From contig UQDU01000004.1 in the NCBI GenBank assembly GCA_900539915.1, positions 1 to 64,000 of the forward strand: DNA of 64,000 nucleotides. The letters are read 5' to 3'. Position numbers and translations under genes: made by a program. The notes beneath the pieces are model-generated. The model saw nothing but the letters and a program-made list of their open reading frames with translations. It searched no databases and had not been told where the DNA came from. Origin of the DNA: an uncultured Bacteroidales bacterium (lineage in GTDB: Bacteria; Bacteroidota; Bacteroidia; Bacteroidales; Muribaculaceae). Positions within the stretch are counted from its first letter, which is position 1, and each line of letters begins with the position of its first letter. Below are positions 17,071 to 26,335 of this stretch, piece by piece.

Positions 17071-19278
17071 TCAGCGGAGCTGCTGCGGAAGTGCCATGGG
17101 CACACGGAATGTTGTCTTGCGGGCTGCCTTGGGAGATGCAGACTTACTCTCCGAACGCTTGCCTACCATCTTGGCGGCCTTGGCTGTCATCGCGTGCTTT
17201 TTGGTAATCTTGAGAGTCTTGTGGCTCTTGGCTGTTACCTTGCGGGCTGCCTTGGAAGCGGTGGGGAGCACAACCTTGAAGAGACCCTGCTTGTTTGAAA
17301 TCAGCTGAGCATTTGCTTCGGGGATTACAGCCATCATTGAGGGCATAGTTCCATCTGACGCCACGACCGCAGCAGGGAACGATACAACCCCGTTGACGAG
17401 CGTACCGGCAATACCGGCATTAATCATGGCTCCGTCAGGTACATTATTTCCAGCGAGATAGTACGAGTAGCTCATGATTTCAAGAGTCTGATTGTCAGCG
17501 GGCCAGCTGCCGGCTACAAAGGGAGGTATCTTGACACACTGCGGATTGGTGGCATCGATTACCATAGCCTCGTCAGCAGATTCGAAGTCACTGAGGCCAA
17601 TCGGGAAGTATTCTGCAGAATAGGGGCTGAGCACACGATACATGCCGGCATCTGTCTTGTGCTTCTGCACGGGGACATCATAAGCGATTACATATTGGTC
17701 AGGGATTATGCCACCCTCAAAGTAGAACGACAGGAGCATGTCGTCAGTCATCTGGCCAATGCCCATGTCTTCCCAGTTGGCGTCTTCGCCGCCCATCTCG
17801 GTGATGGACTGGAACTTCACACCTACAGTAGATGTCTCGGCCACAGCACCCTCATTGAGAGAGAATGCTACGAATACGTAATCTGTAGACTCCTGGGGCA
17901 CCTGATAGCGGAAGTTCTTGGAGTTGCCTTCGGTGATGGTAGTCTCTGTGTAGCCATACAGGCCTTCAGGTACGGGCACTGCATCGGGATCCTCAGCTTT
18001 CTGACGGTCCTCATAGAGCTTCTGCACGACAGCGATTGCTGCATTGGCATTTTTGGTCTGCACGAGACCTACCACGAAGTCCTTGCAGTCAGTACCTATA
18101 GCCTTGACTTCTGCATCAAGATATTCCTGAGTCTTGTCGGCATTGAATGTATGACCGAAGTACGACAGTTCAAACGAGTAGTCGCCGAGCGAGCCGCCCG
18201 GGAAGATGAATTTCATCTGCTTGCTGTTGATAAACTGCGATGTACCGCTGCCTGACTGCTCGCGCATGATGAATGCGCCGAGGCCTACGGCATTGGGGAT
18301 ACCGTGGAATTCATCAGTACCGGGAGTGGCATCGGGATTCGGCTCCATGAGCCAGCCACCGAGCACGCTTATAGCTTCAGCAAATGCAGCATTACCGTCA
18401 AAAGAGTTCAGATAGATGGGTGATACGAACGAGTCGTAAGCATCGCCGGCGCCGGAGAGGTCAATGGGTACCTGATATGTCTTGCCAAGGGCCAGTGTCA
18501 GTGTCTCTGATTCACCCCAGCTGAACGGCATACCTGCCGGATTGGTAGCATAAGTGTTCCAGAAGTCTGTGCTGTAACCGGGAGGACAGATATAGAACTC
18601 TATACCTTCGGGCCAACCCTGGGCCAGTTCTTCGTCAGTTGCATCAAAAGGATTATAGATGCGATAGTGACCCCAGTAGCCCTTTGAGCCTTCAGGCCAT
18701 TCGGCATCGTCGACCTGTACCTCTGCATCCCAGGTAGGATTGTTGAAGAAGCCCATGGTCAGCTTGCCCTTGCCGAGCGAACGCCATACGGGCTGCGGAT
18801 CGCCGGCGGAGATGCTTACAGTGAGTGCTACGAGGTCGTTAGCTCCGAGTGCCAGGCTTGAAGTAGATGTGATTTTCAGGCCGAACTTGTAAGTGCCCTC
18901 GTCAGAAGTAGTAAGAGTCACAGGGATGATGGCCTCGTCACTGCCATCGGCAAATGTCGCTTTGGTGGGGAATGTCCACGGAGCGTTGGCTGCCAAGGGC
19001 ACGGTATAGTCACCATTGGCGTCGGTGGTGAAACCGGCCACGGTGACAGTCTCGGTGCCGGAAGTAGAGCCGCGGCGCACGACTACGTTGAACACTGGTG
19101 AGGGTATCTGGTCGCCCGGCTTGAATGTCGTGCTCATGGACTTGCGGTCAAAGGTCACGCCCTGTCCCGAGATACCGTCTTCATCCCAGTATTTGTCATC
19201 GCTGCACGACGATGTCAGGGCTGTCACCGCTGCAAGCGCGGTGACGGCCAGGAATGAAAGTTTCTTATTGAGTTTCAT
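17071..19278 (-). CDS. Surface lipoprotein of a SusCD locus with a Lys/Arg-rich tail
   Basis: This 735-residue lipoprotein is the third gene of the locus (SusE/SusF position). MKLNKKLSFLAVTALAAVTA precedes the acylated Cys25 (TSSC|SDDKYWDEDG). The next ~180 residues look like two beta-sandwich domains (FNVVVRRGSTSGTETVTVAG; TLTTSDEGTYKFGLKITSTS). The central region is unfamiliar and rich in aromatic and Gly residues. The final ~63 residues are very odd: 18 Lys/Arg and one acidic residue, in phrases such as KVTAKSHKTLKITKKHAM and PKAARKTTFRVP. I recognise no enzyme motif. By position it probably helps SusD capture substrate at the outer membrane. Its ATG is 57 bp after the SusD stop. Confidence 0.8.
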   Translation of the reverse strand: MKLNKKLSFLAVTALAAVTALTSSCSDDKYWDEDGISGQGVTFDRKSMSTTFKPGDQIPSPVFNVVVRRGSTSGTETVTVAGFTTDANGDYTVPLAANAPWTFPTKATFADGSDEAIIPVTLTTSDEGTYKFGLKITSTSSLALGANDLVALTVSISAGDPQPVWRSLGKGKLTMGFFNNPTWDAEVQVDDAEWPEGSKGYWGHYRIYNPFDATDEELAQGWPEGIEFYICPPGYSTDFWNTYATNPAGMPFSWGESETLTLALGKTYQVPIDLSGAGDAYDSFVSPIYLNSFDGNAAFAEAISVLGGWLMEPNPDATPGTDEFHGIPNAVGLGAFIMREQSGSGTSQFINSKQMKFIFPGGSLGDYSFELSYFGHTFNADKTQEYLDAEVKAIGTDCKDFVVGLVQTKNANAAIAVVQKLYEDRQKAEDPDAVPVPEGLYGYTETTITEGNSKNFRYQVPQESTDYVFVAFSLNEGAVAETSTVGVKFQSITEMGGEDANWEDMGIGQMTDDMLLSFYFEGGIIPDQYVIAYDVPVQKHKTDAGMYRVLSPYSAEYFPIGLSDFESADEAMVIDATNPQCVKIPPFVAGSWPADNQTLEIMSYSYYLAGNNVPDGAMINAGIAGTLVNGVVSFPAAVVASDGTMPSMMAVIPEANAQLISNKQGLFKVVLPTASKAARKVTAKSHKTLKITKKHAMTAKAAKMVGKRSESKSASPKAARKTTFRVPMALPQQLR

Positions 19279-19335
19279 ATTCTGAGTTGTCTATTGTGAT
19301 GATAGTTAGTGAGGAGAGAGATTATTGCTGTGGGA

Positions 19336-20946
19336 TTATTCGGTTACCGGCATGGGTCGTTCGGACGACGGGTTATTGTCGGCAGCTGAAATCATGGGGT
19401 TAGCCTGGAGTTCGCTGTTGGGGATGGGATAGCGCATCACATTGCTCTCGGCAGGTATGTTATACACCCAGTTGGCCGGCCAGCCACCGCCGCGACGGTC
19501 GATGGGCTTCTTCAGACGCATGATGTCGAAGTAGCTGAGGCCTTCACCCCAGAGCTCCACGCGACGCTGGAACCATACTTCGTCCTGTATGTCGGTAGGA
19601 GTATTGGCGTGGCATGCGTATGACTTGAAGCGGTAGGTCTTGACAAACTTGGTCAGAGTCTGCTTGGCACCCTCGGGGTTGCCGCTCATGGCCTCACCCT
19701 CAGCCTGGATAAGATACATCTCCTCGATACGCATCAGAGGGATGTCCTGGCCTTTGACGGTGTTGCCGAGCTGGTCCTGATAGGGAGCGAACTTGACCTG
19801 TGTGTATGCCGGCATATCGGTCTCCTTGCAATAGTCCTGCTGGGCCTCGGTCAGGTTGGCCGATTTCTTTTTGGGTCCGAGCCACCATCCCTTGCGGGCA
19901 TCTTTGCTGGGAATCTGGTCATAGAGATTCTTGGCCACCTGACGCCATGCGCCCACTTCGGCATAAGAGTTGCCGCAGAGCGAACCCATGTGTGAGGGCC
20001 AGTTGACAATACCGGAGGTAACGACACGGTCCTGCTCGTTGATGGCGATACCCCACATCCAGTTGTCCTCGTCGATTGACCAGAGGCCGGGCTTGGAAGC
20101 GGTTTCAAACGATGAGGGCTGGCCTTTAAATGCCTTGATGGCTTCCTTGGCATCGTTGGCAGCCTCAAGATACTTGCCCATGGTCAGGTTGACGCGAGCA
20201 CGGAGTCCGTAGGCTGTAGCGAGGCTCACCAGACGCTTGGGCTTGGAATCAAGCACGGCATCGGGGGTAACCTTGGCAGCGTTGGCGGCTGTCAGGTAAT
20301 TGACGGCATCGTTGAGGTCGTTCATGATCTGGGCATATACTTCCTGGACTGATGAACGCTTGGCTCCGCCGGCAGCGGCCACCTCGTCGATGTTCTTGTC
20401 AGTGATGATAGGCACACAGGGCTGTGACTCGTGGCCTACATAGTTAAACTGGTAGAGCTGTGCGAGCACCCAGTAGTCATAGGCGCGGATGGCCTTGGCC
20501 TGAGCCATATAGAACTGCATGGTGGCGTCGTTGCTCTCGCCCACTGTCTTGAGAAGGGTGTTGGCGGCCGAAATCTGGCTGTACATGTAGCTCCACGCGA
20601 GGTTGGTACCGCGACCGTTGACGTTGCCGTCAGAGAGGTCGTTGGCCCATGAGAACCAGTTATAGCCTGAATCACATCCGAGCATGTCGATGCCGCGGCT
20701 GTCAAGTACCAGCATCAGAGAGGGGTAGCCGAAGTCGAAGTGCTGTTCGTAGACCGTCATGTATTTGCTGAACTCAGCGGTGGTACCTGCCACAGCTGCC
20801 ACGAGCTTCTCGGGGAACTCCTCGGTCAGATCTTTCTTCTGATCCGTGGTGGCGTAGTTGCCCTGGATGTCGGTGTCGAGGTCGTTACATGCCGCGAGAG
20901 CAAGTGCCGACAGACCGACGGTGAGAAATTTATTGATAGATTTCAT
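19336..20946 (-). CDS. SusD/RagB family nutrient-binding outer-membrane lipoprotein
   Basis: The 536-residue SusD-like protein has a lipoprotein signal ending ALALAAC20. It has the tetratricopeptide-like helical core of the family (YMAQAKAIRAYDYWVLAQLYQF, VYAQIMNDLNDAVNYL, YGLRARVNLTMGKYLEAANDAKEAI). The family C-terminus is present (PLMRIEEMYLIQAEGEAMSG, RRVELWGEGLSYFDIMRLKKP, RYPIPNSELQANP). SusD lids close over the SusC channel and bind glycan or peptide ligand. It lies between susC (55 bp upstream) and the lipoprotein gene (57 bp downstream). The ligand cannot be inferred, since no glycosidase, sulfatase or peptidase is linked. Confidence 0.95.
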   Translation of the reverse strand: MKSINKFLTVGLSALALAACNDLDTDIQGNYATTDQKKDLTEEFPEKLVAAVAGTTAEFSKYMTVYEQHFDFGYPSLMLVLDSRGIDMLGCDSGYNWFSWANDLSDGNVNGRGTNLAWSYMYSQISAANTLLKTVGESNDATMQFYMAQAKAIRAYDYWVLAQLYQFNYVGHESQPCVPIITDKNIDEVAAAGGAKRSSVQEVYAQIMNDLNDAVNYLTAANAAKVTPDAVLDSKPKRLVSLATAYGLRARVNLTMGKYLEAANDAKEAIKAFKGQPSSFETASKPGLWSIDEDNWMWGIAINEQDRVVTSGIVNWPSHMGSLCGNSYAEVGAWRQVAKNLYDQIPSKDARKGWWLGPKKKSANLTEAQQDYCKETDMPAYTQVKFAPYQDQLGNTVKGQDIPLMRIEEMYLIQAEGEAMSGNPEGAKQTLTKFVKTYRFKSYACHANTPTDIQDEVWFQRRVELWGEGLSYFDIMRLKKPIDRRGGGWPANWVYNIPAESNVMRYPIPNSELQANPMISAADNNPSSERPMPVTE

Positions 20947-21001
20947 ATTTTGATTGATCTTAGGGATAAGTCTGTGATTGATGGACTTTTATACGCGCTC
21001 A

Positions 21002-24000
21002 TCAGAACGATACACGGATACCGCCCGAGATGGTGCGGCTGGGAGAATATGTGGAGTTCTCCGATGCGGTGTAACCCTGACGGGGGTCAAGACCCTTGCG
21101 TGCGCTCCAGAGGGCAACGTTCTCGGCGGCACCGTAGATGCGGAGCTCCTGCAGACCGAGCTTCTGCACCCAGTCCTTCTTAAATGTATATCCGAGAGTG
21201 ATGTTGTTGAGGCTCAGGTAGTTGCTTGACACGAGCCAGCGGTCGCATGCTGCAGTATAGACAGTGTACTGGTCGCTGGTGGCCAGACGGGGCACGTCGG
21301 TGTTGGTGTTGGTCGGAGTCCAGGCGTTGAGGAGGTCCTTGTGCATGGCCTGACCGATGTAGGTGGTGTTGCCGCCGTACATGAGCTGGCAGTAGGTGTT
21401 GTCGATGATCTTGCCTCCGAACTGGTAAGCGAACGAAATCGAGAAGTCGAAGCCGTAGGCCTTGAGGTCGGTACCGAAACCGCCGTAAGCCTTAGGCATC
21501 AGGTTGCCTGTGGATACACGGTTGGTGTTGAATGCCTCTGAACCGGAAGTAGTGGCGTATTCGTTGCCCTGCTTGTCCTTGGCCCAGTAGAGAGCGAGAC
21601 CGGTGGTCGGGTCAACACCTGCATACTTGGTGATGTAGAGCTGGTACATCGACTCGCCTTCGCGGAAGATACGGCTGCCTGAAATCCATTCGCCGTTGAG
21701 GTCGGGGTGGAGCTTGAGCACCTTGTTGCCGGCCCAGGTTATGTTGGCGTTGACATCCCACTGGATGTTTTTGGTGTTGAAGATGTTGACGTTCACGTCA
21801 AACTCCATACCGTAGTTACGCATAGAGCCGATGTTCATAGGTATGGATGAGTAACCGATAGAGGGGCTGGTAGGCTTGAAGTAGAGCATGTCAGATGTCT
21901 GACGGTTGAAGTACTCGATTGTACCTGCCACCTTGCCGTTGAGGAAGCTGTAGTCAAAACCGATGTTGAAGTTGTTTGATGTCTCCCATGAGATGTCGGG
22001 GTTACCCTTGAAGTAGAGGGTAGCGTCTGACCAAACGCCGTTACCGCCGGTGAGCTTGTACATGTCGGTATAAGCGTAGTAGTAGCCGTAGCTGCTTGTG
22101 CCGAGGTTGTCGTTACCGTTCTGGCCGAAAGATGCCTTGAACTTCAGCATGTCAAGCCATGTCCAATCCGTAGCGAAGTTTTCCTTGGCGATTTCCCATG
22201 CGCCGCTGACTGACCAGAAGTTGCCCCAGCGGTGGTCCTTGGCGAAGCGTGAAGAAGCGTCGCGGCGGAACGAACCCATGAAGAAGTACTTCGAATCATA
22301 GTTGTACTTGGCGCGGAAGATCAGACCGCGTGTGGCGTAGCTGTAACGCAGACCGCCTACGTTGGGCTGGTCGATGGTGTTGCCCACGTAAGGGATGAAG
22401 GGATTGTAGAGGTTGCTTCCGGCAGCTTCCACATACTCGTTGTGACGCTCGAGGCTTTCGTAGCCGGCCATGAGGTCCATATTGTGCACGTCATTGAATG
22501 TGCGGCTGTATGAAGCCAGAGCCTGGAGTGACAGGGTCGAACCATTAGAAGCCTGCTGTACCACTTGGCCGCCGTATGTTGAAGACTGACCGTAGAGGGG
22601 TGTGTGCAGGTAGTGCAGACGCTCGTTGTTGGTGGTGTAGCCGAGAGTTCCGGTCACGTTGAGACCGGCGATGGGAGTCACTGTGGCATACCACTTGCCG
22701 GTGAAGAAGTCGGTCAGATATTCCTCGGTATTATAGAGGAGCGCGCTGACAGGGTTGGCACCTGACATGAAGTTACGTGACAGACCGTGTGCGTCATAGT
22801 CCTTGGAACCGTAGTCATACACGGGGTTGCCGGTGGCTTTGTCGTAGATGATGTTGCCGTCGGCCGAGCGGAGATACATCGGATACACCGGACCCATCTG
22901 GTAAGCGAGGAAGAATGCGTTGCCCGATGACGAGCCGGCATCAGTGTCCTGGTCGCCGGGATAGCCGGAGTTGGTGTAGACATATGACATGTTGGCACCT
23001 ACCTTGAGCCAGGGCTTCATCTGGTAGTCGACATTGAGACGTGTGGAGAAACGCTTGAAGTGAGAGCCCTCGATCAGACCGTCATTGCCGAGGTAGCCGG
23101 CTGACAGGTAGTAGTTGATCTTGTCCGAAGAACCCTGCAGCGAGAGGTTGTATTCCTGACGGAAACCGGCGCGGAAAGTCTCGTCGATCCAGTCGTCGGG
23201 AGTGTAGTAGTACTTGCCGTCAGTGTAGCCCAGAGTAGCGTTGGGGTTGATGTCGAAGTTCTCGTTGAGGAAGAAGTTCTCGCCGGTGGGGATAGTGTAG
23301 ATCTGGTAGCCGAGCGACTTCCACAGATTGGCATTGGCGGTGTTGAGAGCCGAAGCACCCGACACACCGTTGACATAGCGGGCATTGTTATAGATAGCCT
23401 GGCCCACCATCTTGAGATACTGGTCGGTATCGGTGACCACATCGTAGTTGGGGAGAGCGCGGTGGTTGGCACCCCAGCGTGCGTCAAATGTCACCTTGAC
23501 GTCGCCGTCACGGTGTCCCTGCTTGGTGGTCACGAGGATGACACCGTTGGCACCGCGTGCACCGTAGAGTGCGGTAGAGGCAGCGTCCTTGAGCACGGTC
23601 ATCGACTCGATGTCCTGAGGGTTGAGCTGGTTGATGTCGCCCTCGAAAGGCAGACCGTCCACCACGTACAGAGGGTTAGAGTTGGCGTTGATAGAGCCGA
23701 CACCGCGGATGCGCACTGTCGGAGCCACGCCGGGCTGGCCGTTGGAGCTGAGGGTCTGCACACCTGACACCTTACCCGACAGGGCCGAAGTGACCGTAGT
23801 CACCAGAGCGTCCTGCAGCTGCTCGGAGTTGACCACCGAAGCCGCACCGGTGTATTCTGATTTCTTCACTGTACCGTAGGCCACGACCATGACCTCGTCG
23901 AGGCGGTTGGTGGAGTTGACGAGCTTCACCGTCATGCCGTCGGATGCAGGGACAGTAGCCGCATGCATGCCCACGTATGACACCTTGAGTTCCTTGACAT

Positions 24001-24199
24001 TGGCAGGGAGGGTGAGGGTGAATTTGCCGTCAATGTTGGTCGCCGTACCTGTCCCGCCTCCGATAGGCATGACAGTGGCGCCTACTAATGGCTCGTCATC
24101 CTCGGCGCCGACCACGGTACCGGTCACTGTGCGTGACTGAGCCGAAGCCGATACGGCGAGTGCGAAGACTGCCACAAACAATAGCAATAGCTTTTTCAT
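21002..24199 (-). CDS. SusC/RagA family TonB-linked outer-membrane transporter
   Basis: This is a 22-stranded TonB-dependent channel for nutrient uptake. I start at the ATG at 24197-24199, which gives 1065 residues and a clean signal peptide (KKLLLLFVAVFALAVSASAQ). An in-frame extension back to 24292 is dropped because it would put about 30 non-signal residues first. A carboxypeptidase-regulatory-like domain (VTGTVVGAEDDEPLVGATV) precedes the DEVMVVAYGTVKKSEYTGA TonB-box/SusC signature. The plug follows (VRIRGVGSINANSNPLYVVDG, DPxDIESMTVLKDAAS-like NPQDIESMTVLKDAAS, LYGARGANGVILVTTK). The barrel ends in GGIRVSF. It is transcribed from the promoter at 24485-24516. Confidence 0.96.
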   Translation of the reverse strand: MKKLLLLFVAVFALAVSASAQSRTVTGTVVGAEDDEPLVGATVMPIGGGTGTATNIDGKFTLTLPANVKELKVSYVGMHAATVPASDGMTVKLVNSTNRLDEVMVVAYGTVKKSEYTGAASVVNSEQLQDALVTTVTSALSGKVSGVQTLSSNGQPGVAPTVRIRGVGSINANSNPLYVVDGLPFEGDINQLNPQDIESMTVLKDAASTALYGARGANGVILVTTKQGHRDGDVKVTFDARWGANHRALPNYDVVTDTDQYLKMVGQAIYNNARYVNGVSGASALNTANANLWKSLGYQIYTIPTGENFFLNENFDINPNATLGYTDGKYYYTPDDWIDETFRAGFRQEYNLSLQGSSDKINYYLSAGYLGNDGLIEGSHFKRFSTRLNVDYQMKPWLKVGANMSYVYTNSGYPGDQDTDAGSSSGNAFFLAYQMGPVYPMYLRSADGNIIYDKATGNPVYDYGSKDYDAHGLSRNFMSGANPVSALLYNTEEYLTDFFTGKWYATVTPIAGLNVTGTLGYTTNNERLHYLHTPLYGQSSTYGGQVVQQASNGSTLSLQALASYSRTFNDVHNMDLMAGYESLERHNEYVEAAGSNLYNPFIPYVGNTIDQPNVGGLRYSYATRGLIFRAKYNYDSKYFFMGSFRRDASSRFAKDHRWGNFWSVSGAWEIAKENFATDWTWLDMLKFKASFGQNGNDNLGTSSYGYYYAYTDMYKLTGGNGVWSDATLYFKGNPDISWETSNNFNIGFDYSFLNGKVAGTIEYFNRQTSDMLYFKPTSPSIGYSSIPMNIGSMRNYGMEFDVNVNIFNTKNIQWDVNANITWAGNKVLKLHPDLNGEWISGSRIFREGESMYQLYITKYAGVDPTTGLALYWAKDKQGNEYATTSGSEAFNTNRVSTGNLMPKAYGGFGTDLKAYGFDFSISFAYQFGGKIIDNTYCQLMYGGNTTYIGQAMHKDLLNAWTPTNTNTDVPRLATSDQYTVYTAACDRWLVSSNYLSLNNITLGYTFKKDWVQKLGLQELRIYGAAENVALWSARKGLDPRQGYTASENSTYSPSRTISGGIRVSF

Positions 24200-24305
24200 A
24201 ATTGGGTGAAAAACTTGGTTAAAACATACTGATGTTAAGAATGAACTATCTTTATTGTACCAAAGCCCCCTCAGAACGCCCCGGACGTACATTGTCGTAG
24301 CACAA

Positions 24306-24345
24306 GTCCGGGCCGGACAACGTACACTCCGCGCGCAGGGCGCGC
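24306..24345. repeat. Palindromic repeat family C, copy 1 (susC leader)
   Basis: GTCCGGGCCGGACAACGTAC at 24306-24325, continuing CACT, is a near-palindrome. GCGCGC-AGG-GCGCGC (24331-24345) follows directly. The first part recurs with two substitutions at 25215-25237. It lies inside the predicted susC 5' leader, so its hairpins would form in the messenger. Confidence 0.6.
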
Positions 24346-24484
24346 CCGGACGGGGGAGAGAGGCAAGAGTTCTGACAGCGATGTGATGTCAACAGAGCAA
24401 CGTGCCTGAATATTAGAGGCTTGGGGTAATGTTAAATGCAAACCGCAGCATCTGACCATGACGAAAGATGATGACGATAGGTTG

Positions 24485-24516
24485 CAAATTTACACTTTTT
24501 TATGTTTAGTTGCAAA
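24485..24516 (-). promoter_or_regulatory. Bacteroidetes-type promoter of the susC locus
   Basis: On the minus strand TTTG (24516-24513) is followed after 20 bp by the exact -7 box TAAATTTG (24492-24485). Transcription would start near 24478, giving a leader of about 280 nt before the susC ATG. The leader includes GC-rich hairpins. Confidence 0.68.
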
Positions 24517-24830
24517 TCGTCAACATTTTTTTTGGCATTTTCACGAAAAAGCGGACACTTTTTTATTGTTTTTGTGGCTTTGATTTATGTTTGATTTAGC
24601 ATATTGCCATCAAAAGCGGTTGATTTTGATGCGCAAACGTACGATTTTATTTGCAAATGGTTATTATCAGCCGCGCAGGGTAGCAAAATGACATTAACAT
24701 TTCTCAGAGGCACCAACAAGCATTTTTCACTAAATAATAGTGTTATAAAACATATCTGCCAATAAACGCCTCAGTGACATACCATGGGCGCCAACGCCAC
24801 AAACTTGGCTCCCGACGCACCCAACATGCA

Positions 24831-24912
24831 GTAGGGACATGCCATGGCATGTCTGCTAACGCAACACCATCATCATCATGGCTTTAGGTGACATGCCATG
24901 GCATGTCCCTAC
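24831..24912. repeat. Paired-palindrome repeat, copy 3
   Basis: GTAGGG-ACATGCCATGGCATGTC begins at 24831 and its inverse ends at 24912. The palindromes are at 24836-24853 and 24890-24907 (54 bp apart). The interior TGCTAACGCAACAC ... CATGGCTTTAGGT is in the same orientation as copies 4 and 5. Outer flanks (GCCTCAGTGACAT upstream; GTTAGTGACATTGAGCC downstream) are a decayed inverted pair. It lies upstream of the susC promoter. Confidence 0.92.
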
Positions 24913-25087
24913 TGCATACGAACGCCGTTAGAGCATCAACGACCGCTTATGTTAGTGACATTGAGCCATGTCACCCAAAGCATCATACATATTATTATTA
25001 TAAGGTGTGCCTTTGACTGCTTCCCCATCCTCATCAACGACCGAGCGTTGGCAGACAATCCATAGCGCAATGCCGCAAACTAAAGAA

Positions 25088-25163
25088 GTCCCGAGGGGAC
25101 GGATCAATGGCAGCACATCCCTGACAGTCAACGATTCTACCATAAGCCCGTCCCTCTCGGGAC
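25088..25163. repeat. Palindromic repeat family B, copy 1
   Basis: GTCCCGAGGGGACGG (25088-25102) and CCGTCCCTCTCGGGAC (25148-25163) are near-perfect inverse arms around a 45-bp interior that begins ATCAATGGCAGC. The left arm plus interior start recurs at 27642-27669, which marks a dispersed family rather than a local hairpin. Confidence 0.7.
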
Positions 25164-25210
25164 TCCTTACCCCTGCGTACGGAGCGTACGTTGTCCGTGC
25201 GCGGAGAGTA

Positions 25211-25237
25211 CGTTGTCCGGCCCGGACAACGCACACT
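25211..25237. repeat. Palindromic repeat family C, copy 2
   Basis: CGTTGTCCGG-C-CCGGACAACG (25211-25231) is a perfect 10+1+10 palindrome followed by CACACT. It matches the element in the susC leader at 24306. Just upstream, GTACGGAGCGTACGTTGTCCG (25178-25198 region) repeats half of it. Confidence 0.65.
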
Positions 25238-25291
25238 TTAAATATTTATTAACAAGCAAATATGGATGCAATAACAACACTGAAATAAAGA

Positions 25292-26129
25292 CTACCAACG
25301 ACGGCGATAAGGAATACCAGCCCATCCAGGATGCGCCGAAACGGCTCCCGAACGTGAATAGACTCCACGTGCTGCACGTTGCCAAGCAGCTTTAGCAGCA
25401 TCGGAAGCTGTACCAGTATTCCAATTATCAATATAATGTAAAAGCGCATCTTCACCTTTGATAGTATTGTTAATGAGGTCTTGATAAATCATTTCCTCTC
25501 TATCTGCAAAAGTAGCATATTTAAAAACGATTATCCAAACTTTGACCCCAAATAGTCGCATTAAGATGACGAACAGAAGCATCATTGACACGAACACGAG
25601 AATAAGCCTCAGCCATTTCAGAAGCAATCTTACGAAAAGTTTGCTGTAGGTTACGCAATTCTTGATCAGATTTAACAATACCTCTTTGAAGCAGTTGACC
25701 CTCAAGAATCATATTAGCAGTACGAAGAGAAGTTTGACGTATATTCTCCTCAGACTGAGTAACAGCGAGCGCGGCAGACTTTAGAGTTTACTTCATCATA
25801 TCAGACTTAAGACGGTTGTCTATCTCAAGACCACGGTTACGGCTGAACTCGGTTATCATCTGTGCAAGCTTAAGACGGTTTTCAACTGATTGGGCAGCCA
25901 CCTGAGACTCTGCTAGCTCTGTCTCATTCTGGAGACGCTTACGGTTGAAGTAAGTCGAGACTGCATCACCGATACCTTGAAAGGCATCACCATAGCGGAG
26001 GGCTTCCTGTCGTGGGGCTTCCATCTGAGCAAGCTGAGGGGTCGGGGTCTGACCTGCATTGTTGCCGGTGACTCCGTTGCCGTAGACGAGATGGAGGTCA
26101 GCCCTACTGGTATAAACCCCGTCAGTAAT
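25292..26129 (-). pseudogene. Decayed Microviridae DNA pilot protein (VP2/H-like) gene fragment
   Basis: One minus frame reads NAGQTPTPQLAQMEAPRQEALRYG..., then a helical stretch (FNRKRLQNETELAESQVAAQ, VENRLKLAQMITEFSRNRGL). It meets an in-frame TAA at 25788-25790 and continues in the same frame with ENIRQTSLRTANMILEGQLL and IASEMAEAYSRVRVNDASVR to a stop at 25521. A one-base shift in a T run (GCGTTTTTAAA-like, near 25525) restores a frame with KYATFADREEMIYQDLI, ending HPGWAGIPYRRRW at 25292. Long amphipathic helices with QLAQMEAPRQEA and a Gly/Pro/Arg-rich end are characteristic of pilot proteins of gut microviruses (Alpavirinae/Gokushovirinae). The N-terminal part, capsid and replication genes are absent. 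It is AT-richer than its surroundings. Two disruptions make it a relic; sequencing error in the T run cannot be excluded. Confidence 0.7.
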
Positions 26130-26160
26130 TTCTGATACAGCAATATATCAAATAGACAGC

Positions 26161-26193
26161 GGCCCCGTCCATAACGCGACGGGGCCGCTTCTT
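26161..26193 (+). terminator. GC-rich hairpin with U-rich tail
   Basis: GGCCCCGTC (26161-26169) pairs perfectly with GACGGGGCC (26178-26186) across an eight-base loop, followed by GCTTCTTTAT. It reads as a plus-strand terminator, although no intact plus gene precedes it. It may have belonged to the unit disrupted by the microvirus relic, or it may shield ilvE. Confidence 0.5.
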
Positions 26194-26224
26194 TATCTGG
26201 CTGAACATGTGAAAAGCATTATTT

Positions 26225-26256
26225 TTTGCACAGTCGGAGATTAAAAGCTATATTTG
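26225..26256 (+). promoter_or_regulatory. Bacteroidetes-type promoter of ilvE
   Basis: TTTG (26225-26228), a 20-bp spacer and the exact -7 box TATATTTG (26249-26256). Transcription would start near 26262, about 74 nt before the ilvE ATG. Confidence 0.7.
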
Positions 26257-26335
26257 CATAATACTAACAAAAGTGTGCAAAAGCACCGACAATCTGAAAT
26301 CAATCATAACAATATAACTCAGAACTGAAACCACC

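Noticed and set aside
25249..25705. Hydrophobic minus-strand frames inside the microvirus relic that resemble an overlapped lysis gene
   Set aside because: They are alternate frames of the helical pilot-protein sequence. The hydrophobic N-terminal part of one frame lies opposite no conserved start, and microvirus lysis genes of this group do not overlap the pilot gene C-terminus as far as I know.
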